64,000 nucleotides of DNA from Pantoea latae (GTDB lineage: Bacteria > Pseudomonadota > Gammaproteobacteria > Enterobacterales > Enterobacteriaceae): positions 220,676 through 284,675 of the forward strand of contig NZ_MWUE01000003.1 in assembly GCF_002077695.1 (NCBI RefSeq), in the 5' to 3' direction. Both the position numbers and the translations under genes were made by a program. This document shows positions 59,581 through 64,000 of the stretch, piece after piece. The notes under the pieces were generated by a model. That model was not told the origin of the DNA. It was given only the letters and a program-made list of their open reading frames with translations, and ran no database searches. Position 1 is the first letter of the stretch; each line of letters opens with the position of its first letter.

Positions 59581-60969
59581 TTAAATGCTGTTGCGACGGC
59601 GCTGACGACGTATCGTCAGCCAGATCAGCAGCACAATCGCCGCCAGCGCGCCCGCGCCGACGCCTGCCTGCGCGAGCCACACCAGCGGCGACGCGGGGCC
59701 GCCGCGGCGGATTTCCGCCACCTGCTCAGGCGTCACCGCGGTTTCGGCGTTGCCGTAGCGCTGCAGGATCCAGTTCGACAGGGTCGCTATCTGCCCATCG
59801 TCGAGGTGGTTCAGCGCGTTCGGCTGCGCGCCGAACGGCGGCATATAGACATCGCCCTCGGCGGTATGGCGCTGCACGCCGGTCAGAATGGTGGCGATCA
59901 GGTTGGAAGGGTTGTTCTCCGCCGTGGCGCTGTTGTGAAACAGGCTCGGGTAGAAAACGTCGCGCGTGCCCTCGCCGCTGCTGCCGTGGCAGGAGGCGCA
60001 GTTGCCGGAGAAGAGGCGCGCGCCTTCGTCGCTGACCGGCGTGGTGAACGGCACGCCGCGCAGCGCGCCGACATTGCTGGAGGCGTTGCCCTGGTTGAAT
60101 CGCGACGCGCCGCTGGCGGGCGCATGGCTGTCGCCGATGCTGCCCATATACTCGGCAATCGCCGCCAGATCCGCCTCTGACAGATGCTGGAAGCTGTGGG
60201 TAATCGCCTCCGCCATGCTGCCTGCGGCCTGCGCTTTGCCCGCCAGCCGCCCGGTTTTCAGATAGGCGATCAGATCCTGCTGCGACCATTCGCCGATGCC
60301 GCTGACCCGGTTGGCCGTGATGTTCGGCGCGAACCAGGGGCCGACCTGGGCACCGGTAAAGGCCTCATCCTGCTTTTCCTGCATCAGGAAGCCGCGCGGC
60401 GTGTGGCAGGTGCTGCAGTGCGCGGCGCCGTCGACCAGATAGCGGCCCCGGTTCCAGCCGGCGCTGTGCGTGGCATCCGGCGTGTAGCCTGGCGCGTTGA
60501 GAAACAGCGCGTTCCAGAACATCATTGAGAAGCGCAGGTTGAGCGGAAACGGCAGATGCGTTTCTGCCGGCATACTGTCTACCGGTTTTACGCCAGACAT
60601 AAAGTAAACGTAGAGCGCGTGCACATCCGCGTCGGTCAGCGTGGCGTAGGCGGTGTAGGGCATCGCCGGATAGAGCCTGGCGCCGTCGGCGCGGATGCCC
60701 TGGCGCAGCGCCGCCGAGAACTGCGCCTCGCTATAGCCGCCGATGCCGCCCTTTTTAGACGGCGTAATATTGGTGGCGATGATCTCCCCGACCGGCGAGG
60801 CGATCGCTTTGCCGCCGGCGAAAGGCTGGCCGTGTTCCGCGGTGTGACAGGCGGTACAGTCGGCGGCGACCGCCAGATACTCGCCCTGGCGCACCAGCGT
60901 CTCATCGGCGGCATGGACGCCGCCGCAGGCCAGCGCCAGCGACAGCGCCATCTGTTTTAGCTTGCGCAT
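59581..60969 (-). CDS. Triheme cytochrome c subunit of membrane sugar-acid dehydrogenase (module 2)
   Basis: Cytochrome c subunit of 462 residues with a signal peptide (MRKLKQMALSLALACGGVHA), heme motifs CTACH at 38-42, CSTCH and CASCH further on, and a C-terminal anchor ending in a basic tail. The start at 60969 follows the flavoprotein stop by two bases; a much longer frame running back into that gene is rejected. It is a paralogue of the module 1 cytochrome, which points to a tandem duplication followed by divergence. Confidence 0.91.
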   Translation of the reverse strand: MRKLKQMALSLALACGGVHAADETLVRQGEYLAVAADCTACHTAEHGQPFAGGKAIASPVGEIIATNITPSKKGGIGGYSEAQFSAALRQGIRADGARLYPAMPYTAYATLTDADVHALYVYFMSGVKPVDSMPAETHLPFPLNLRFSMMFWNALFLNAPGYTPDATHSAGWNRGRYLVDGAAHCSTCHTPRGFLMQEKQDEAFTGAQVGPWFAPNITANRVSGIGEWSQQDLIAYLKTGRLAGKAQAAGSMAEAITHSFQHLSEADLAAIAEYMGSIGDSHAPASGASRFNQGNASSNVGALRGVPFTTPVSDEGARLFSGNCASCHGSSGEGTRDVFYPSLFHNSATAENNPSNLIATILTGVQRHTAEGDVYMPPFGAQPNALNHLDDGQIATLSNWILQRYGNAETAVTPEQVAEIRRGGPASPLVWLAQAGVGAGALAAIVLLIWLTIRRQRRRNSI

Positions 60970-60971
60970 TT

Positions 60972-62600
60972 TCACGCCTCCTGCGCCTGTTTGACGATGG
61001 CGTCGCTCGCTTTCAGCGCCAGCGCCACCATGGTCAGGGTACTGTTGCCGCAGGCGGTGCTGGCCATCGCCCCGCCGCCCGGCAAAAAGAGGTTGCGGTG
61101 ATCGTGCGCCCGACACGCTTCATCCACCACCGAGCTGGCCGGATCCCGGCCCATGATGGTGCCGCCCATAATGTGTTTGCTCTGATTAAACTGCTTAGAG
61201 AAGGTCTTGCCGATAGCGCCCATCGCCTCCGAGATCTGGTTGGCGATCGGCATCGAGTACTCCCTGAGCGAACGGCGCACGTAGTCGCCGACGTCGTAAT
61301 GGATCGCCGGTTTAGGCAGGCCGAGCCAGTCTTTCTGGTCGCTGAGCGTCAGCCGGTTGTTGGCATCCGGCAGGATCTCATGCGCCAGCACGATATCGGC
61401 GGTGCAGGCGGTCATGCGGCGGATCTCTTCATCCAGCGCTTTGCCCACCAGCCCTTTTTGCAGCGCGCCGAAGGTGACGAAGCGGTTGCGTGCGAAGTTG
61501 TTAAAGCGAAAATAGGCGCCAGCGTGCCGAGAGCGGAAATCGCCCTGCGAGGTTTCCATAATGCCGCTGTTAACCACCGGCCCCACGCCCGCCCAGTACG
61601 GCTCCTCCAGCGTGACGGTCATGGTGATTTGCGGATGATCCATCATGTTGCGCCCCACCTGATCGGAACGGTTGGCGATGCCGTGCGGATTGCGCGCGTC
61701 GGCGGACATCAGCAGCAGTTTCGGGGTTTCCAGCCCGTTACAGGCGATAATAAACAGCTTGCCGCTGACGCGATGGCTTTGCCGCTGCGGATCGTAGTAG
61801 TGCACCGCTTCGATATGGTTGCGGCTGTTGGTTTCGATACGCCACACCACCGCGTTGTCGAGGATGGTGGCGCCTTTCGCCTCCAGGCGCGACAGCGCGG
61901 TGGCGCCGTCATATTTCGCCCCGATCGGACAGACCGGCACGCAGTTGTTATTGCCGCAGCAGGCCGGACGATCGTCATAGCTGGTGCCGCTGTTGCGCGC
62001 CTGGGCGGTAGGAATGTTATGCAGCCCCAGCTTGTCACGCACCACCTCGGTAAAGCGCGCTTCGCCGGGGCCAAAGGGCAGCGCCGGCATCGGATAGGGC
62101 CTCGAGCGCTGGGGCGGCCACTGCAGCGCCGGGTCGTCCGGACCACAGATGCCCAGCAGGTACTCGGCGCGGCTGTAGTAGGGCTCCAGCGTATCGTAGC
62201 TAAACGCCCAGTCGCGTCCGACGCCATAGCGTGAGTGCAGCTGCATATCGGCCGGCGTCAGTCGCCAGCAGGTGCCCGCCCAGTGCCAGGTGGAGCCGCC
62301 CGCATAGCGAACATAGCTTTGCGCGTAGGAGTCCGCCCCGCTGAGCTGCAGGTAGCCTTTGCCCGCTCCGGCCGGTTCAGGATGGGGCGCCCACGCGCGC
62401 GAGGGATAGCACTCGATGGGGTTGCCTTTCGCGGCCAGCGGCAGGTTACGGTAGTTTTCCACGATTTCGGCGCGGGAAACGCGCGGCCCCGCTTCCAGCA
62501 TCAATACCGGAATACCGGCGTCGAGCAGCTGCTCCGCGATCACCACACCGACCACGCCGGTGCCAACAATCACCACGGGTGAATGAGAGGTGTCTGTCAT
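60972..62600 (-). CDS. GMC-type flavoprotein dehydrogenase, large subunit (module 2)
   Basis: FAD-dependent GMC-family dehydrogenase of 542 residues. FAD motif VGTGVVG at about 12-18, Cys cluster CCGNNNCVPVCP at 214-225, and C-terminal region HIMGGTIMGRDPASSVVDEA with the active-site His. It differs clearly from the module 1 flavoprotein in length and in many positions, so the substrates probably differ. Pantoea relatives carry both gluconate dehydrogenase and 2-ketogluconate dehydrogenase with this three-subunit layout, which makes a two-step oxidation plausible. Confidence 0.92.
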   Translation of the reverse strand: MTDTSHSPVVIVGTGVVGVVIAEQLLDAGIPVLMLEAGPRVSRAEIVENYRNLPLAAKGNPIECYPSRAWAPHPEPAGAGKGYLQLSGADSYAQSYVRYAGGSTWHWAGTCWRLTPADMQLHSRYGVGRDWAFSYDTLEPYYSRAEYLLGICGPDDPALQWPPQRSRPYPMPALPFGPGEARFTEVVRDKLGLHNIPTAQARNSGTSYDDRPACCGNNNCVPVCPIGAKYDGATALSRLEAKGATILDNAVVWRIETNSRNHIEAVHYYDPQRQSHRVSGKLFIIACNGLETPKLLLMSADARNPHGIANRSDQVGRNMMDHPQITMTVTLEEPYWAGVGPVVNSGIMETSQGDFRSRHAGAYFRFNNFARNRFVTFGALQKGLVGKALDEEIRRMTACTADIVLAHEILPDANNRLTLSDQKDWLGLPKPAIHYDVGDYVRRSLREYSMPIANQISEAMGAIGKTFSKQFNQSKHIMGGTIMGRDPASSVVDEACRAHDHRNLFLPGGGAMASTACGNSTLTMVALALKASDAIVKQAQEA

Positions 62601-62617
62601 ATTTTTTCTTTATCAGA

Positions 62618-63157
62618 TTAGAACTGCGGGAGAGGAAGGACCGGCGCGTTCGCGCGCTGCCAGCGATTGGGACCACTGATGCCATAGGATGGAATGGTGA
62701 TCTGGTCCTGGGTGACGCGCCACGTCAGCGCCTGCTCGAAGGCGAAGCTTTTTGCATCGCGCGTCGGCGCCAGGCTACCGGTGTACCAGCCGAAGATGAT
62801 ACGGCGAGCGAGATCCTGCGCCGGGCCGGCGGGGATGGCCGGGAAGAAATCTTCCACTACTTTCGCCTGGTGCGCTTTGGCGATCGTCAGCAGCTGATTA
62901 AGGAGGTTCGACAGGTCCGGCTGTTCCGCTTCCAGCAGCGCCAGCATGCGCTGCCCTACCACGTCGTCGAGGCGATGATTAACCAGCAGTCGAGAGACCT
63001 GCATAAAGGGCATAAACTGCAGCGATGAGTCGGCAAAGGCGCAGCGCGGCAGCGTCGAGGCGATCAGGCCGCCTGCTATGATCACCGCGCCGGAGAGCAA
63101 AACCTGACGGCGTGATAGGTTGACCTGGCCAGACGACAGGTCGTGCGAAGCACTCAT
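62618..63157 (-). CDS. Dehydrogenase small (gamma) subunit with Tat signal (module 2)
   Basis: Small subunit of 179 residues. A twin-arginine motif (LSRRQVLLSGAVIIAGG) begins near residue 14, after a polar lead. The mature part has FMQVSRLLVNHRLDDVVGQR and an IIFGWYTGSL segment shared in outline with the module 1 small subunit. It is the first gene of the six-gene minus-strand run and would carry the module 2 flavoprotein to the periplasm. A repeat-rich promoter region lies upstream. Confidence 0.87.
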   Translation of the reverse strand: MSASHDLSSGQVNLSRRQVLLSGAVIIAGGLIASTLPRCAFADSSLQFMPFMQVSRLLVNHRLDDVVGQRMLALLEAEQPDLSNLLNQLLTIAKAHQAKVVEDFFPAIPAGPAQDLARRIIFGWYTGSLAPTRDAKSFAFEQALTWRVTQDQITIPSYGISGPNRWQRANAPVLPLPQF

Positions 63158-63530
63158 GGTGTATCCCTGTAAAAGACAATGCTCAACCTCGTCAAAGAAC
63201 GAGGTGAAATAAATTATTTAATAAAGTGATGCAGCCACTGAGTAATAATCACCGAGCGTGATAATAGTTGCATCATTTATTATTACTATAGTTATAATGA
63301 TGTTAAATGAAACCTAAACAAAACCTATACAAAATTAACTTTTTATCATCATCTTTCCCTTTTTGGGAAAAGGGGTAAGAAACAGATTCGCTGCATTTAA
63401 TTAGATGTAGTGATAATCACCAAAATAATATTCACACATCGCCAGCTTATTTCCCGCTATTTTCGCGGCCGAACGCTGTAAATAACCCCGGCGATAAGCC
63501 TAATACTTGTCAGTTAAGATTATGTTCAGG
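63158..63530. other. AT-rich promoter region of the dehydrogenase operon
   Basis: About 370 bases without a gene. It holds a leader hairpin ACCTCGT/ACGAGGT (63186-63205), a nested inverted repeat (63227-63275) and a GTGAT-A-ATCAC palindrome near 63409-63419. The AT-rich part should contain the operon promoter; I could not place -35/-10 elements firmly. Confidence 0.5.
63227..63275. promoter_or_regulatory. Nested inverted repeat upstream of the dehydrogenase operon
   Basis: Outer arms TGATGCA/TGCATCA (63227-63233, 63269-63275) enclose inner arms ATCAC/GTGAT (63248-63252, 63258-63262). The GTGAT/ATCAC half-sites recur further upstream. This looks like a multi-site operator. Confidence 0.4.
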
Positions 63531-63531
63531 T

Positions 63532-63566
63532 AAGGCCGCTGTTTTCTTAAAAGGCGGCCTTTTCTT
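63532..63566 (+). terminator. Bidirectional-looking terminator
   Basis: 8-bp stem AAGGCCGC/GCGGCCTT with a 14-base loop, followed by TTCTT. No plus-strand gene is seen just upstream, so it may end an unrecognised transcript or insulate the GC-rich block to the right. Confidence 0.5.
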
Positions 63567-63584
63567 AAACGCGAGTGAGCATGC

Positions 63585-64000
63585 TGGTGCGGGCCACCGC
63601 ACCTCCTCTGCTGCCGGGCCGTCCTCGCGCCGCTTCGCGGTGCCTTCGGCTGCAACGCCGTGCCGGACGGACCGTTCGGGTACGGCCATCCAGGCCTACC
63701 CGAACTGCCTGTCGCATCCCTGCGACCGGCTCCTGGCACAACGTTTCCGCCTCAGCGCTGCGAATAGCCCTTTACAGCAGAGGAGGCGCAGTGGCCTCAG
63801 ACAGGGTGCGCTTTGTCGCAGTAAAATGCCCTCTTATGCCCTTTTCAGCAGCTCGCACATAAGCTGGCCAGCAGGCTGGTGCCGCTCAGGGGCGGGCATT
63901 TCGCAGCGCTGAACAGAATGAGTCTGCCAGGAGAGCCCGCAGGGAAGCGGGCGAAAGGTGGGGCTGGAACAGGGATGTTCCATCCCCACCGGTCCGTCAG
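63585..64000. ncRNA. GC-rich hairpin-rich block, possible structured RNA or dispersed repeat (runs off the edge)
   Basis: No convincing gene. Hairpins seen: a 9-bp stem GTTCGGGTA/TACCCGAAC with inner GGCC/GGCC (63674-63705); GTCGC/GCGAC around ATCCCT (63711-63726); GCCCGC/GCGGGC around AGGGAA (63935-63952); and GGTGGGG..GGAAC/GTTCC..CCCCACC around AGGGAT (63957-63990). Repeated GGA-bearing loops on stable stems look like CsrA-binding RNA or a repeat family. The block continues past the window edge. Confidence 0.4.

Noticed and set aside
63500..63912. Open frames of 79 to 95 codons in the right-hand GC-rich block
   Set aside because: They overlap on both strands, have no Shine-Dalgarno, and pass through strong hairpins, so they look like chance frames in noncoding structured DNA.
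1..64000. tRNA or rRNA genes, insertion sequences, integrases, attachment repeats, CRISPR arrays and urease genes
   Set aside because: Looked for because the region looks accessory; none was recognised. Absence by eye is not proof for short tRNA genes.

Overview
The window reads as accessory DNA of a plant- or soil-associated member of Enterobacterales. A Pantoea- or Erwinia-like genome fits best: the tryptophan permease is clearly enterobacterial, gene density and GC content are high, Shine-Dalgarno sites are regular, and the tandem gluconate-type dehydrogenase modules are typical of that group. This is inference; no rRNA, tRNA, replication gene, integrase, insertion sequence or CRISPR array was seen to settle taxonomy or replicon. 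Almost every gene serves uptake and breakdown of small nitrogen-, sulfur- or carbon-containing compounds, arranged as a row of transporter + enzymes + local regulator modules.

Layout. (1) 1-3.3 kb: end of an iron/hexose-phosphate type ABC transporter with an inositol-monophosphatase-like enzyme. (2) 3.3-7.5 kb, minus strand: amino-acid-type ABC transporter (binding protein, two permeases, no ATPase) with three DUF1989 proteins, behind a good sigma-54 promoter; an RpiR regulator lies upstream. (3) 8.7-12.3 kb: YfcC-type carrier, M20 peptidase and divergent LysR regulator. (4) 12.3-24.6 kb: dipeptide-type ABC transporter split around a divergent promoter region, hydantoinase/oxoprolinase A and B, FMN monooxygenase, rhodanese and a ThiM-like kinase. 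(5) 24.9-26.2 kb: OprD-type porin. (6) 26.5-38.1 kb: allophanate hydrolase, urea (or guanidine) carboxylase, GntR regulator and urtABCDE, behind a sigma-54 promoter with NtrC-like sites. (7) 38.1-39.9 kb: tannase/feruloyl esterase. (8) 40.1-47.6 kb: branched-chain-type ABC transporter with an L-2-aminothiazoline-4-carboxylate hydrolase and an N-carbamoyl amino acid hydrolase, divergent from a LysR regulator. (9) 47.7-55.8 kb: tryptophan permease, orphan DUF2622 (GhoS-like) protein, P-loop kinase, TetR regulator with an amidohydrolase, the folate-independent methionine synthase pair MesD/MesX, and small proteins. (10) 56.1-63.2 kb: two tandem three-subunit membrane dehydrogenases. (11) 63.2-64 kb: noncoding, with a hairpin-rich GC-rich end.

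How the genes work together. Modules 2 and 6 share sigma-54 promoters, so both are likely switched on by nitrogen limitation. DUF1989 proteins are the carboxyguanidine deiminase subunits that elsewhere link guanidine carboxylase to allophanate hydrolase, so the two modules may be separated parts of one guanidine/urea nitrogen pathway. Modules 4 and 8 both look like routes for breaking small N/S heterocycles. Module 8 matches the known thiazoline-to-cysteine pathway; the full gene set of module 4 matches no pathway I can name and is the best candidate for an undescribed system. Module 10 probably oxidises gluconate and 2-ketogluconate in the periplasm.
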